The notes under the pieces were generated by a model that was not told the origin of the DNA, did not search any database, and worked only from the letters and a program-made list of their open reading frames with translations. From assembly GCA_019113915.1 (NCBI GenBank), contig DXGM01000009.1, forward strand, positions 1 through 64,000: a stretch of 64,000 nt of DNA, given 5' to 3'. Shown here in pieces: positions 22,774 to 32,043 of this stretch (positions are counted from its first letter, which is position 1; each line of letters starts with the position of its first letter). Source of the DNA: Candidatus Gordonibacter avicola. GTDB taxonomy: Bacteria > Actinomycetota > Coriobacteriia > Coriobacteriales > Eggerthellaceae. Position numbers and translations under genes: made by a program.

Positions 22774-23970
22774 TTACGAAGCAGGGGTGGCTGTGACGGC
22801 GAACAACTCTAGCCAGTCGCCGTCTTTCACGGTGACGGTTTGGGTGCCGCCGCGGATGACGTACTTCGTTTCGGTGATGGAGTCATCGGAGAAATCCAAA
22901 TCCTTCATTACGTACGCCGCGCGCTCATAGTCGCTATTGGGCTGAGCGTCGTCCTGCACGCCCAGGGTGTAGGTTCCGGCCGGCAGGTCGGTGCCCACGC
23001 GATAAAGCCCACTTTTGTACGGAGATTCAGGGTGAAATTCAGCGCCGGAAAGAGGACGTACGCGCAGATCAGAAGGCGCGTCAAACGCAAAGACATCGCC
23101 TTCTTCCAGTTCGACAAAGTAGTTGCCGATATACACCACAGCATCGTCCATCTCAAAGGTGTTCGTGTCCTTGTCCTTCTCGAACACGTAGAAGTTGCTC
23201 TGAGTGGTTTGGTTGCCCTCCACGAAATACAAACCGGGAGTGAGGTCTTTGCTCGCACCCACCTCGTGCACGCCGGGCGTGAAGGCACCATCTTTCTCCT
23301 TGCCAAGCGACAGGTTAAGGTCAAGGTTTGAGTTCAAGAAATTTCTGACATCGTCGGCCGAGCGAAGGGTGTAAGAGTCGGTGTAGTTGTCAAGGTTATC
23401 GAGGTTCTCGTCGAAGCTGTCGTAGGGGTTCCAATAGTTGTCATAGTTGCGGTAGCTGTCGCTGTAGCGATTCTGCGCCACGTCAGTCATCACAGCGCAC
23501 GCCGTGCAGCTCACGCATCCGCCCATACCCAACAACAGCAGCACGAGGCATCCGCCCAACAGCCAGGGCCACACTTTCTTCTTCTGAGGCGGCTGGGGAG
23601 CGGGGTAGGGCGGCTGTGGCGGATAGGGTGGCACGGGCGGCTGCTGGCCCATGCCGTAGTAAGGTTGCCCGACACCCTGATACGGCGGCTGACCCGGATA
23701 GGGCTGCGCAGGCTGCTGCGGCTGCGGCGGAGCAGCCTGGCCATACGGCTGCTGAGGCTGCGGCGAGTAGGCAGCCTGGCCGTAAGGCGGGGTCTGCGGC
23801 TGCTGCGGGGGATAGGTTGGCGTCTGATAGGGAGAAACCGGCTGGTCAGAGGCCTCGCCAGGCAGCGGCGGGCGCTCGTAAGGTGAAGGCGGTGGTGTTG
23901 CGGGTCCACTCGACCCGTCCGGTGCTTCTGCGCCGGTGGCGATAGGGTTCGGTCGCTCGGAATCGGTCAT
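22774..23970 (-). CDS. Proline/glutamine-rich membrane protein of unknown function
   Basis: A 398-residue protein. Residues ~1-130 are low-complexity Pro/Gln/Tyr/Gly repeats (PYGQ, QPQQP, PPYPP units). One transmembrane helix follows (WPWLLGGCLVLLLLGMGGC, ~134-152), then a Tyr/Asp/Asn-rich linker. The extracytoplasmic C-terminal domain has two similar beta-rich segments, one at GVHEVGASKDLTPGLYFVEG and one at SGLYRVGTDLPAGTYTLGV. Such LTPGxY/LPAGTY repeats occur in uncharacterised actinobacterial surface proteins. AAAGGAG precedes the ATG. Function unknown; a surface-exposed role is inferred. Confidence 0.7.
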   Translation of the reverse strand: MTDSERPNPIATGAEAPDGSSGPATPPPSPYERPPLPGEASDQPVSPYQTPTYPPQQPQTPPYGQAAYSPQPQQPYGQAAPPQPQQPAQPYPGQPPYQGVGQPYYGMGQQPPVPPYPPQPPYPAPQPPQKKKVWPWLLGGCLVLLLLGMGGCVSCTACAVMTDVAQNRYSDSYRNYDNYWNPYDSFDENLDNLDNYTDSYTLRSADDVRNFLNSNLDLNLSLGKEKDGAFTPGVHEVGASKDLTPGLYFVEGNQTTQSNFYVFEKDKDTNTFEMDDAVVYIGNYFVELEEGDVFAFDAPSDLRVRPLSGAEFHPESPYKSGLYRVGTDLPAGTYTLGVQDDAQPNSDYERAAYVMKDLDFSDDSITETKYVIRGGTQTVTVKDGDWLELFAVTATPAS

Positions 23971-24053
23971 AGGAAGGCTCCTTTGCCTCGTGCGGACGAG
24001 GCCATCTTACCATAAACCAGCAACCGGCCCCCTCCGCTATTGGTGCGTCGACC

Positions 24054-24215
24054 AAGGGGCTGCAACAATTCCTTACCGGCCAGGTTGGTCGTAGGGCAAG
24101 GGCTCTGCCCTTGCCGTCAACTACGTCTGACCTGCAAGTTTGCCATGTTGGGCGGCAAGGGTAGAACCCTTGCCCTACGGAGGACCTGTAAAGGGTACTT
24201 TTGTTACAGCCCCTT
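24054..24215. repeat. Nested inverted repeat element
   Basis: Outer arms AAGGGGCTGCAACAA (24054-24068) and TTGTTACAGCCCCTT (24201-24215) match at 14 of 15 positions. They enclose two hairpins, GGCAAGGGCTCTGCCCTTGC near 24096-24115 in reverse sense and GGCAAGGGTAGAACCCTTGC at 24153-24172, whose arms also pair with each other through CGTAGGGCAAGGG and CCCTTGCCCTACG. A shorter relative lies at 34384-34458. It fills the gap between the ferredoxin-like gene and the 22774 gene. Confidence 0.75.
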
Positions 24216-24228
24216 GTCATGTGCAGAC

Positions 24229-25338
24229 TTACTCCTGCGTGGGTTCGTCCTCGTAAAGCAGTGCTTCGGCGGTTGTTTCCACCAGTTCAACCGCGCCTTC
24301 GGGGCACACGTCCACGCACAGGCCGCACCCGATGCAGTAGCGCGCATCAAAGGCAAGCGACCCGTCGCCCGGGTTGGGGAAGCGCGCACCTGTCGGACAC
24401 ACCTGCGTGCAGGCAAGGGCGTTAGTGCACTGCTCGTAATCGGTCTCGGAAATGACAAGGGGTATGCGGCTTGCAAGGGAAGGATCGCGCTCAAGCGCCT
24501 CCAGAAGAAGGCGGCGCTTCGGCTGCAAGGTCTTGCGCGTGCGACCCTCGGGCACGAAATCGTTAAACTCTATGCCGTTGCCCAAGTTCAGACGCGCGAG
24601 GGCTCGCGAGCGCTCGCGGCGCTCGTAGAATTCCTGCAGCACTTCGGAGTTGCGTAGGCGGCGCTTGCCGCTGGCAATATCGCTCACATCTCCCACCAGG
24701 TTCGTGAACGCGCTGCGCCTGTCAACGCCCGCCGGGTCGGCCAAGTCTTTCAGCAGGTTTTCCTTTTCGGGAATGACATCCAGCGCACCCACCGAGCGCC
24801 CACTCCATGTCTCGGCTGTTTCGATGGCATGGGCTGCCAGCATCTCGCCCATCTCGCCCGCACGCTCGCAGTCGGCGCAGTAGGAAAGATCGGCGGCCAC
24901 CTTCACCGGAATATTCTCGGCCAACAGTAGCGTCCAAAACTCGGGCGAGAGGCAGGCCAAACACGGCAGCACCACCACGTTAGCGGCGGGCTCCAGGCCG
25001 GGGAACACGTTTTCTTTGCACGTGACCACCACGTCCTCGCCGCGCAGTGCGATACGGCGCATGCGGCCGTGCAGGTCGGCCATGGTCACGCGCGTGGACG
25101 AGAACGTGTCGCAAATTCCCAGGCAGATGCCGCAGCGCGTGCAGGCATCGGCATCGATAAGGGGCATGCCGTCCTCGCTGAACGAAATGGCATCCTTCGG
25201 GCAGGCGAGCGCACACCGCTCACAATCGGCACCTTTCGTGCGCGTGCAGAAATCCCGCAGCACCACGATCCGCTGCGGACGCTCAGGGCTAGCGGCCTCG
25301 CCGGCACCGGGCGTGCTGTTCTCGGGTATGTCGGCCAT
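24229..25338 (-). CDS. 4Fe-4S ferredoxin-type protein with a large central domain
   Basis: A 369-residue cytoplasmic protein. The N-terminal ~75 residues hold a two-cluster ferredoxin-like region (CERCALACPKDAI; CTRCGICLGICDTF). The middle ~200 residues include CLACLSPEFWTLLLAENIPV and CADCERAGEM, probably further metal or disulfide cysteines. The C-terminus has CTNALACTQVCPTG and CIGCGLCVDVCPEGAVEL. It resembles electron-transfer adaptor proteins of anaerobes (such as HdrA-associated or TorD-linked ferredoxins) without a clear match. It starts 4 bp after the gltX stop, so is translated from the same transcript. An earlier ATG at 25362 inside gltX is possible. Confidence 0.75.
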   Translation of the reverse strand: MADIPENSTPGAGEAASPERPQRIVVLRDFCTRTKGADCERCALACPKDAISFSEDGMPLIDADACTRCGICLGICDTFSSTRVTMADLHGRMRRIALRGEDVVVTCKENVFPGLEPAANVVVLPCLACLSPEFWTLLLAENIPVKVAADLSYCADCERAGEMGEMLAAHAIETAETWSGRSVGALDVIPEKENLLKDLADPAGVDRRSAFTNLVGDVSDIASGKRRLRNSEVLQEFYERRERSRALARLNLGNGIEFNDFVPEGRTRKTLQPKRRLLLEALERDPSLASRIPLVISETDYEQCTNALACTQVCPTGARFPNPGDGSLAFDARYCIGCGLCVDVCPEGAVELVETTAEALLYEDEPTQE

Positions 25339-25342
25339 CGAC

Positions 25343-26914
25343 TCAGCCACCAAACACCTCATGTGTCACGTAGTCGATGCGCGCCAGTATGTCCTCGCGC
25401 GGCAAAAGCTCAATGCTTTCGAACAAAGGCGGCGACACCATGTTGCCACACACGGCCACGCGCAACGGCTGGAACAGCAGCTTCGGCTTCAACTCCAAGC
25501 GCTCACCCTCGGCGCGGCACGCTTCCTCCAGCTTCTCCGCGTCCCAGGCGATGCTCTCGTCGGCCAGCACGCCGCGGCAGGCGGCGAGCGCCTCGTCGGC
25601 GCGGGCACCTTCCTTCTTCAGTACCTTGTTCACGCTCTTCTCGTCCAACTCCACGTTGCCGCCCCAGAACATGAAAGCCAGCTTGTCCACCACCTCATCA
25701 AGGCGGGTCAGCCGCTCGGAGACCAGCGGATACAAGTCGCAGTACCACACGGCGCGCTCCTGCACATCAGCGAGTGCGGACTCAATGGCGGCCCCGTTGA
25801 ACGCCGCGTCGCGCTCTTCGGGCGCAATCGGTGTGCCCGCCGCCACGGCGCTGCCGAGGATGTTAGCCTGCGCAAGCCACAGAAGCGACGAGCGCACCCA
25901 CGCGTTCGGCCCCATCTCTTTGATGTACTGGCCGTTCATCCAATCGAGCTTTGTCTCGTCGAACACGGCATCTTTCTTGGTCACGCGCTCAAGGCTGAAA
26001 TTCTCGCACAGCGTTTCGCGGTCGATGATGGTGGTCTCGCCGTCAAGCGACCAGCCCAGAAGCGCGAGGAAGTTCACCATGGCGTCGGGCAAATAGCCGC
26101 GCTCGCAGAATTCTTCCACGCTGGCCGCGCCATGGCGCTTCGAAAGCTTCTTGCCGTCCGCGCCGAGAATCATCGACAGGTGTGCGAACGTGGGCACGTC
26201 GTAGCCGAGTGCTTCGTAGATGAGAATCTGGCGCGGGGTGTTGGACAGGTGGTCGTCGCCGCGGATGACGTGCGTGATGCCCATGTTGGCGTCGTCGCAG
26301 ACCACGGCGAAGTTGTAGGTGGGGGAGCCGTCGGTGCGCACCACAATCATGTCGTCCATGACCTCAGCGGGGAAGCTCACGTGGCCATATACCGCGTCGT
26401 CGAACTCGATGGGCCCGTGATTCTCGGGCACGCGCAGGCGCCACACGTGCGGCTCACCGGCGGCAATGCGCGCGGCTGCCTCCGCAGGGTCAAGGTCGCG
26501 GCACGTCCGGTCGTAGCCCGAGTAGCCGCCCTCGGTCGCCTCAGCCTCGGCGCGCTTGGCGTCAAGTTCCTCCTTCGTGCAGAAGCAGGGATACACGCTG
26601 CCGCGCTCCTTCATGAGTTCAAGCGCCGCGGCGTAGGTATCGGTGCGCTGCGTCTGGAAGTAGGGGCCTGCCGTGCCACTCACCTCGGGGCCTTCGTCCC
26701 AATCGAGACCAAGCCATTTCATGGCGTTGAGGATGACCTGCACATTTTCCTCAGTGGAACGCTCGGGGTCGGTGTCCTCGATACGCAAAATGAAGTCGCC
26801 GCCCGTCGCGCGAGCAAACGCCCAGTTATAAATAGCCGTGCGCGCCCCGCCCACATGCAACCGCCCCGTCGGCGAAGGCGCAAACCGCACTCGTACTTTC
26901 TTCTCACTAGTCAT
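25343..26914 (-). CDS. gltX: Glutamate-tRNA ligase
   Basis: A 523-residue class I aminoacyl-tRNA synthetase that charges tRNA(Glu). It has the HIGH-equivalent PSPTGRLHVGGARTAIYN near the N-terminus, IEDTDPERS, TYNFAVVCDD, and the KMSKS-equivalent GKKLSKRHG at ~251-259. The C-terminal anticodon-binding helices complete it. A GAGAGG ribosome site is rather far (12 bases) from the ATG. The gene upstream (DUF1461) is separated by a long inverted repeat; the ferredoxin gene follows directly. Confidence 0.95.
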   Translation of the reverse strand: MTSEKKVRVRFAPSPTGRLHVGGARTAIYNWAFARATGGDFILRIEDTDPERSTEENVQVILNAMKWLGLDWDEGPEVSGTAGPYFQTQRTDTYAAALELMKERGSVYPCFCTKEELDAKRAEAEATEGGYSGYDRTCRDLDPAEAAARIAAGEPHVWRLRVPENHGPIEFDDAVYGHVSFPAEVMDDMIVVRTDGSPTYNFAVVCDDANMGITHVIRGDDHLSNTPRQILIYEALGYDVPTFAHLSMILGADGKKLSKRHGAASVEEFCERGYLPDAMVNFLALLGWSLDGETTIIDRETLCENFSLERVTKKDAVFDETKLDWMNGQYIKEMGPNAWVRSSLLWLAQANILGSAVAAGTPIAPEERDAAFNGAAIESALADVQERAVWYCDLYPLVSERLTRLDEVVDKLAFMFWGGNVELDEKSVNKVLKKEGARADEALAACRGVLADESIAWDAEKLEEACRAEGERLELKPKLLFQPLRVAVCGNMVSPPLFESIELLPREDILARIDYVTHEVFGG

Positions 26915-26968
26915 GGCTTAAGAAGACCTCTCGTTCAAAGCTTGCATTCGTTTGATTCATCCAACGTG

Positions 26969-27080
26969 GTGCTCTGCCTGAGGGCATGCCACGCGCAGTT
27001 CCGCACGAGCCGAACAGCCCAGTGGGCTGTTCGAGCGAGCTCAGGACTGTTTGAGCATGGCATGCCCTCAGGCAGAGCAC
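26969..27080. repeat. 23-bp perfect inverted repeat with inner hairpin
   Basis: The 23-bp arms at 26969-26991 and 27058-27080 are perfect inverted repeats (GTGCTCTGCCTGAGGGCATG...). Between them CGAACAGCCC (27011-27020) pairs with GGGCTGTTCG (27024-27033). The right arm supplies the last codons and TGA stop of the minus-strand DUF1461 gene, and the element sits before gltX. It may act as a terminator or mRNA-end structure, or be a non-autonomous mobile palindrome. Confidence 0.8.
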
Positions 27081-27808
27081 CGGCGCCGCAGGATAATCCC
27101 AATCACGAGTGCCAGTATAGACAACCCGGCGGTCGTCGCAAGCCAGACGCCCCCCATGCCCATCCAAAATGCAGGAGGGTACATGGTAATGAGCAGTGAC
27201 TCATACGAGAACGTCCACGTGCCATCGGCAAAGAACAGCGAGTGGAACGCGGCGAAAAATCCGTTGAAGTCCACAAGCACCCAGGCGGCCAACAGCGCAA
27301 ACACTATAAGCACGCCCGCGCCCGCAGCCATCAGCACGCCGCCGAACTTGCGCATGCCTGTTCGCAGCGCCACGAAAACGCACGCAACCGCTGCAAGCAC
27401 CGCCACACCTATAAGCACCGCCCGCGCAATTACCACCACGCGGTACACATCATCAAGATGGGAAAGCGCCTCCGCATCAAGCGTGTACACGTCGGGCGCG
27501 GCGGCAAGGGTGGCGTCGTCGGCGGTGGCGTAGCGCGTGTTCGCGCTCGCGTTGATATCGTGCAGCAGGGCGAACACAGCCTCGCGGTCATTCGATCCAA
27601 CCGTGTAATCGCGCGTGACAACGGCCGCCTGCACAAGATCGTCATGCGAAAACGGCGTCGCGGGGTTGTCCATCCCGGAAAACGCGTTCGCCAGCATCTC
27701 GGTTGTCTGTGGCAGGGCCGCACACATGGCGAACCCAGCGGCCACAAACGTGATGGACAGGGTAAAGGCGGCTACCACGGCAGCCGCCTTGTTGACAATT
27801 TCCCTCAT
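27068..27808 (-). CDS. DUF1461 (TIGR01906-type) integral membrane protein
   Basis: A 246-residue membrane protein with an N-terminal helix (~8-30), an extracytoplasmic stretch containing FSHDDLVQAAVVTRDYTVGS and LSHLDDV, and three to four further helices (~125-150, 157-180, 215-240). The HxDV and DY motifs and length fit the TIGR01906 membrane family of unknown function, common in actinobacteria and firmicutes. The last three codons and stop lie in the 23-bp inverted repeat. Confidence 0.75.
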   Translation of the reverse strand: MREIVNKAAAVVAAFTLSITFVAAGFAMCAALPQTTEMLANAFSGMDNPATPFSHDDLVQAAVVTRDYTVGSNDREAVFALLHDINASANTRYATADDATLAAAPDVYTLDAEALSHLDDVYRVVVIARAVLIGVAVLAAVACVFVALRTGMRKFGGVLMAAGAGVLIVFALLAAWVLVDFNGFFAAFHSLFFADGTWTFSYESLLITMYPPAFWMGMGGVWLATTAGLSILALVIGIILRRRCSA

Positions 27809-27849
27809 GTTCTCCCGCTCTCGTCCCCCATGTGCCTTGGTTAGTTGCG

Positions 27850-29220
27850 TTAGTCGCGGTCAACCCACAGGGTGGCCGCCGTCATGCCCTGCATGTCCTT
27901 CGAGATGGTGGGCTTGGGTCCCAGGCGGCTGAACACGCCGGTGAATGTGCCATCGAACAGGTACAGGCCGTTCAGGTTGTTGTACAGCGTGGGCTCAAAC
28001 GGCACGGCGCCATCGGGCAACTCGTCGATGCCGGTGTCGGGCGGCAGCGTCTCAGTCTGGAACGGCACAATGTAGCGCTGCACGATAAAGGGGTAGCCCG
28101 CGCGCCCGTTCGCGAAGCGGTCAACCAGCTCTTCCCATTCCTCCTGCGACACCGCGGCGCCCGCGTACACCTCGTCGGCGCCGTAGTGGTCGGTGGGCTT
28201 GATAATCCATTCGCAGCGGTTTTCGCGGATCTGAGGCAGGTTCACGTGCTCGTCGTCCAAAAAGGCGGTGAGGGGCACGGTCTCTTCAATGAACGAGATT
28301 TCGTCCGCGTTCAAAAAGGCCGTGGTGCGCTCGTCGAACAGCACCTTGAAAATCTGCTTGTCATGCACGATATGTCCGGCGAAACTTCCGATGAGAGCCA
28401 CAGCGCCCGCGCGCACCGCGTCGAGGAACGACTGCGATTCGTTCCAGTGGTCAATCACGTCGTTGGTGACGCAGCGCCGCCATACGGTGTCCACGCGCGC
28501 GCCTTCTGGGTCACGCAGTACCTCGCCGTCAAACGTGAGGTCGCGCACGTCGGCCACGATGCATTCCACGCCGCGCTTTCGGAACAGTTCCGCGTAAATG
28601 TGAAACTCGTCCACCACGCCGTTTTCCAGATAGTCAACAATGGCCACGCGGGGGTTTTCCACGCGCCGCTCGTAGGTGGCGTAGATGTTTAAAAACGCGC
28701 TCACCCAGCTCTCGAACAGCTCACAGCTTTCCACGCGGTGGCGCCGCGCGAACTCTTGGTAGGTGGGCGACAACTCCACCGAGGCTGTGATCTCGCGGTT
28801 CTCGTTCATGCCTGACGAGCCGTCGGCGTTGAATTCGCAGAACTTCACGCGCATGTCGTCCTCGTTGAGGAACGTGTCCACGCGCGCGAACGGCAACAGC
28901 GAATCGTAGCCGCGCGGCAGGCAGATGAGTTCTTCCAGACGCGGATCGAAATCGAAGGCGCGTCGATACTCCGGGTCGTCCAGGTAGTGCTGGATAACCT
29001 TGCAGAGGATGCGGTGGGCCGTTTCGGCGGTGTCCTTCATCACCTGGTAGGTTTGCGCGTCGAACAGGCGCGGCACGAAGCTTGCGGCTACCACCTGGTG
29101 GTGCACGATGGCTGTGGAGTTTTGCAGGTAGGTATACGCCGCGCGGCGGCCGGGGACATCGCCCTCAAGCGACGTCATGATGTCGAAGTATTCGCTGGTG
29201 TAGTCGGCATTGTGCGACAT
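27850..29220 (-). CDS. Circularly permuted ATP-grasp / glutathionylspermidine-synthase-like ligase
   Basis: A 456-residue soluble protein. CEFNADGSSGMNENREI (~130-145) and the late WIIKPTDHYGADEVYAG then PFIVQRYIVPFQTE pattern suggest the permuted ATP-grasp fold of the glutathionylspermidine-synthase domain, which joins a carboxylate to an amine with ATP. The ATP-binding Lys sits in IIKPTD and the Mg-binding residues in the C-terminal third. No amidase domain is present. Partner substrates are unknown, and a D-alanine or peptide ligase role is possible. AAAGAG precedes the ATG; it lies 42 bp upstream of the DUF1461 gene. Confidence 0.65.
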   Translation of the reverse strand: MSHNADYTSEYFDIMTSLEGDVPGRRAAYTYLQNSTAIVHHQVVAASFVPRLFDAQTYQVMKDTAETAHRILCKVIQHYLDDPEYRRAFDFDPRLEELICLPRGYDSLLPFARVDTFLNEDDMRVKFCEFNADGSSGMNENREITASVELSPTYQEFARRHRVESCELFESWVSAFLNIYATYERRVENPRVAIVDYLENGVVDEFHIYAELFRKRGVECIVADVRDLTFDGEVLRDPEGARVDTVWRRCVTNDVIDHWNESQSFLDAVRAGAVALIGSFAGHIVHDKQIFKVLFDERTTAFLNADEISFIEETVPLTAFLDDEHVNLPQIRENRCEWIIKPTDHYGADEVYAGAAVSQEEWEELVDRFANGRAGYPFIVQRYIVPFQTETLPPDTGIDELPDGAVPFEPTLYNNLNGLYLFDGTFTGVFSRLGPKPTISKDMQGMTAATLWVDRD

Positions 29221-29475
29221 AGGCGCTCTTTTCCGTCGGGGTGCACAGTTTTCGGCGTGTAGTGTACCACGGCGGCGCGCGGCGCTGGCACCTGCGGCCT
29301 GCGCCTACGCGCGACCATCACGCAACTGCCATGCGGCTGTCATGATGGCCGGTGCCGCCCGCCGCCAGCCGTCCGCGGGCGCTTGATGCGCCTTGACGTA
29401 GAATAGTCGTGATTTGCCGGCGGTAGGGGCCTGCGCGAACCGATATGTGCTACCCTTGACGCAAAGAGAAGCGGG

Positions 29476-29502
29476 CGCCCCGCGGGCTTTGTGCGCGGGG
29501 CG
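29476..29502 (+). other. Leader stem-loop upstream of metK
   Basis: CGCCCCGCG (29476-29484) pairs perfectly with CGCGGGGCG (29494-29502), 29 bases before the metK ATG. No SAM-riboswitch core was recognised. Confidence 0.45.
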
Positions 29503-29530
29503 TTTCGCGGTTGAGAGAGAATGGGGAACC

Positions 29531-30796
29531 ATGGCTGAAACGCATACATCGTACCTGTTCACGTCCGAGTCTGTGACGGAGGGGCACCCCGACAAGGTGT
29601 GCGACCAAATATCCGATGCCATCCTGGATGCCATTTTGGCGAAAGAGGCGGAACTGGCCGCGCGCGACTACGTGGCTCCCAACGGCTGCCCGGCCGATCC
29701 CGCGCAGGTGAGGTGCGCGTGTGAGACGCTGGCCACCACGGGATTGGTTATGGTGACGGGCGAAATTCGCACACAGGCTTACGTGGACGTGCCTGCCATT
29801 GTGCGCGAGGTGCTTTCCGACATTGGCTACAACCGTGCCAAGTACGGCTTTGACTGCGACACGTGTGGCGTGCTGAACGCCATCCACGAGCAGTCGCCGG
29901 ACATTGCGCAGGGTGTTGACGAAAGCTGGGAGGCTCAGCACGGCCTGGCTGGTGACGACCCTTACGAGCGCATTGGCGCGGGCGACCAGGGCATGATGTT
30001 TGGCTACGCCTGCAACGAAACGCCCACGCTTATGCCCCTGCCTATTTACCTGGCGCATCGTTTGGCCGAGCGCCTGGCAACGGTGCGCAAGGACGGCACG
30101 CTGCCGTATCTGCGCCCCGACGGCAAGACGCAGGTGTCCGTGCGCTACGTGGACGGCCGCCCGGTGAACGTGGAGAAAGTGGTGGTGTCCACGCAGCACG
30201 CCGAAAGTGTGTCGCATGATGAGTTGCTTGTGGCCATTGTTGAGCAGGTAGTGGAGCCGGTGCTGGCCGCCGAGGGCGTGCAACTGGCCGACAACGCCGA
30301 GATTCACGTGAATCCCACGGGCCGCTTCGTGGTGGGCGGGCCCATGGGCGATGCGGGCCTCACCGGCCGCAAGATTATTGTGGACTCGTACGGCGGCATG
30401 GGTCGCCACGGCGGCGGTGCATTTTCCGGCAAGGACTGCACGAAGGTTGACCGCTCCGGTGCCTACGCCGCGCGTTGGGTGGCGAAAAACGTGGTGGCTG
30501 CAGGCCTCGCCGAGCGCTGCGAGGTGCAAGTGGCCTATGCTATTGGCATGGCGCGTCCGGTGTCGGTGATGATTGACACCTTCGGTACTAATAAAGTAGA
30601 CGAAGAAATTATCGAGCGCGCGGTGAGCGAGGTGTTCGACCTGCGTCCGGGTGCCATCATCGACGAGCTGAATTTGCGTCGCCCCATCTACCGCAAAACC
30701 GCCGCCTACGGCCACTTCGGCCGCGAACTCCCCGAATTCACCTGGGAGCGCACCAACAAAGCCAACGACCTGCGCAAAGCCTGCGATCTGGCATAA
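29531..30796 (+). CDS. metK: S-adenosylmethionine synthetase
   Basis: A 421-residue enzyme making SAM from ATP and methionine. Conserved blocks are [20 protein letters not shown] near the N-terminus, [12 protein letters not shown] (~153), and [18 protein letters not shown] (~297). A slightly long loop around [16 protein letters not shown] is an insertion relative to the short family form. Start at the ATG preceded by GGGGAA, inside an otherwise longer open frame. A strong terminator follows. Confidence 0.95.
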   Translation: MAETHTSYLFTSESVTEGHPDKVCDQISDAILDAILAKEAELAARDYVAPNGCPADPAQVRCACETLATTGLVMVTGEIRTQAYVDVPAIVREVLSDIGYNRAKYGFDCDTCGVLNAIHEQSPDIAQGVDESWEAQHGLAGDDPYERIGAGDQGMMFGYACNETPTLMPLPIYLAHRLAERLATVRKDGTLPYLRPDGKTQVSVRYVDGRPVNVEKVVVSTQHAESVSHDELLVAIVEQVVEPVLAAEGVQLADNAEIHVNPTGRFVVGGPMGDAGLTGRKIIVDSYGGMGRHGGGAFSGKDCTKVDRSGAYAARWVAKNVVAAGLAERCEVQVAYAIGMARPVSVMIDTFGTNKVDEEIIERAVSEVFDLRPGAIIDELNLRRPIYRKTAAYGHFGRELPEFTWERTNKANDLRKACDLA

Positions 30797-30819
30797 ACGA
30801 GCGCGAGATCAACCCAGCG

Positions 30820-30850
30820 AACCGGTCCACAAAAACGTGGGCCGGTTTTT
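30820..30850 (+). terminator. Intrinsic terminator of metK
   Basis: AACCGGTCCAC (30820-30830) pairs with GTGGGCCGGTT (30837-30847) and is followed by a T-run. It lies 24 bp after the metK stop. Confidence 0.85.
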
Positions 30851-30920
30851 GTTTGGCGGCACTATTTTTTATCGGTATTCGTCAATCATTGGCGAGCTAA
30901 TAATTAGTATGAATTTTGCT

Positions 30921-30949
30921 TTGAATTGGGTACAAATGTACGTTAATAT
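30921..30949 (+). promoter_or_regulatory. dinD promoter with embedded palindrome (possible LexA-type operator)
   Basis: A -35 TTGAAT (30921-30926) and -10 TAATAT (30944-30949) with 17-bp spacing enclose GTACAAATGTAC (30930-30941). Its spacing (four-base arms around four bases) is that of the Gram-positive SOS box GAACNNNNGTTC, with GTAC in place of GAAC. The stretch 30850-31159 has no gene; it is an AT-rich promoter followed by a ~200-base untranslated leader. Confidence 0.45.
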
Positions 30950-31159
30950 ATGATATTATACGAGCATTCAAAAGAGCCAGTGCGGATGCTTCGGTCTTCT
31001 GCGACTTCAGTTGCCCATGCCGATGCCCATAGATGGCGGTGGAGTTCCGCGCCGCCCGTACCACGTCCGCAAGATCCTCTCAGCAACGGAACGCAGTCCG
31101 CTCGCGCTTTGTGGCGCTTTCGCGTTGGCGTAGCTTGCGGACGTTAGAGGAGGCGCACT

Positions 31160-32020
31160 ATGGAGAAAACTGACATTGAGAAGCGTAGAATGACGCTCGA
31201 TGACCTTGCGCGCATCGACGAGGAAAGTGGCGTTGAGTACTGGTACGCACGCGACATCATGGGGTTTCTGGGATATACGAAGTGGCAAAACTTCGAGGCT
31301 GCTGTTAAAAAGGCAATGATATCCGCAGAAAGCAGCAAAACCGCAGGTGAACACCATTTTGCTGGCGTCAGTAAAATGGTCGAACTGGGGAGTGGTTCGC
31401 AGCGCAAAGTTAAAGATTACAAGCTCACACGCTATGCCTGTTATCTTATTGCGCAGAATGGTGATCCGCGTAAAGAAGAGATTGCCTTCGCTCAAAGCTA
31501 CTTTGCCCTGCAAACGCGGAAGCAAGAACTTATTGAAGAACGCATGGCGGCACTCTCGCGCATTGATATTCGTGAGCGGTTGTCGGAGGCCGAGAAGGAG
31601 CTTTCGCGCAACATTTATGAGAGAGGCGTGGACGAGCGAGGGTTCGCACGTATCCGCTCAAAGGGTGATGCGGCGCTATTCGGTGGCAATACAACTGCCG
31701 ATATGAAGAAACGTCTTGGGGTTCGTGAGACAAAGCCACTCGCTGATCATCTTCCTGCCGTCACGCTTGCTGCCAAGCAACTCGCCACGGAGATGACGAA
31801 CCATAATGTGCAAGAAAAAGACCTCCAGGGTGAGCAACCTATTACCGAGGAGCACGTTGATAATAACCTTGGCGTGCGCGATCTGTTGGGTCAACGAGGT
31901 ATCAAGCCTGAAGAATTGCCGCCCGAGGAAGACGTACGCAAGCTTCAGCGTCGTGTTGCAAGTGACGAGCGGACGTTGGAGAAATCTTCGAGGGGGTTTC
32001 CGGCGACTGAGTCGCTTTGA
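31160..32020 (+). CDS. dinD: DNA damage-inducible protein D
   Basis: A 286-residue protein with the BRO/DinD-type N-terminus (WYARDIMGFLGYTKWQNFEAA, split at ~28-48) and the DinD core YACYLIAQNGDPRKEEIAFA and SYFALQTRKQEL. DinD is SOS-induced in E. coli and inhibits RecA filament activity in vitro. RGVDERGFARIRSKGDAALFG is the conserved middle block. AGAGGAGG lies before the ATG. Its promoter region is AT-rich relative to neighbours, suggesting lateral arrival. It is transcribed with priA 24 bp downstream. Confidence 0.85.
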   Translation: MEKTDIEKRRMTLDDLARIDEESGVEYWYARDIMGFLGYTKWQNFEAAVKKAMISAESSKTAGEHHFAGVSKMVELGSGSQRKVKDYKLTRYACYLIAQNGDPRKEEIAFAQSYFALQTRKQELIEERMAALSRIDIRERLSEAEKELSRNIYERGVDERGFARIRSKGDAALFGGNTTADMKKRLGVRETKPLADHLPAVTLAAKQLATEMTNHNVQEKDLQGEQPITEEHVDNNLGVRDLLGQRGIKPEELPPEEDVRKLQRRVASDERTLEKSSRGFPATESL

Positions 32021-32043
32021 GTGGGTGGTATATACTGACGGGT

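Noticed and set aside
25016-27199. 727-codon plus-strand frame over gltX
   Set aside because: Antisense shadow; the gltX signature motifs on the minus strand are decisive.
29440-29530. SAM riboswitch before metK
   Set aside because: Only one simple hairpin is present; no multi-stem SAM-binding core could be seen.
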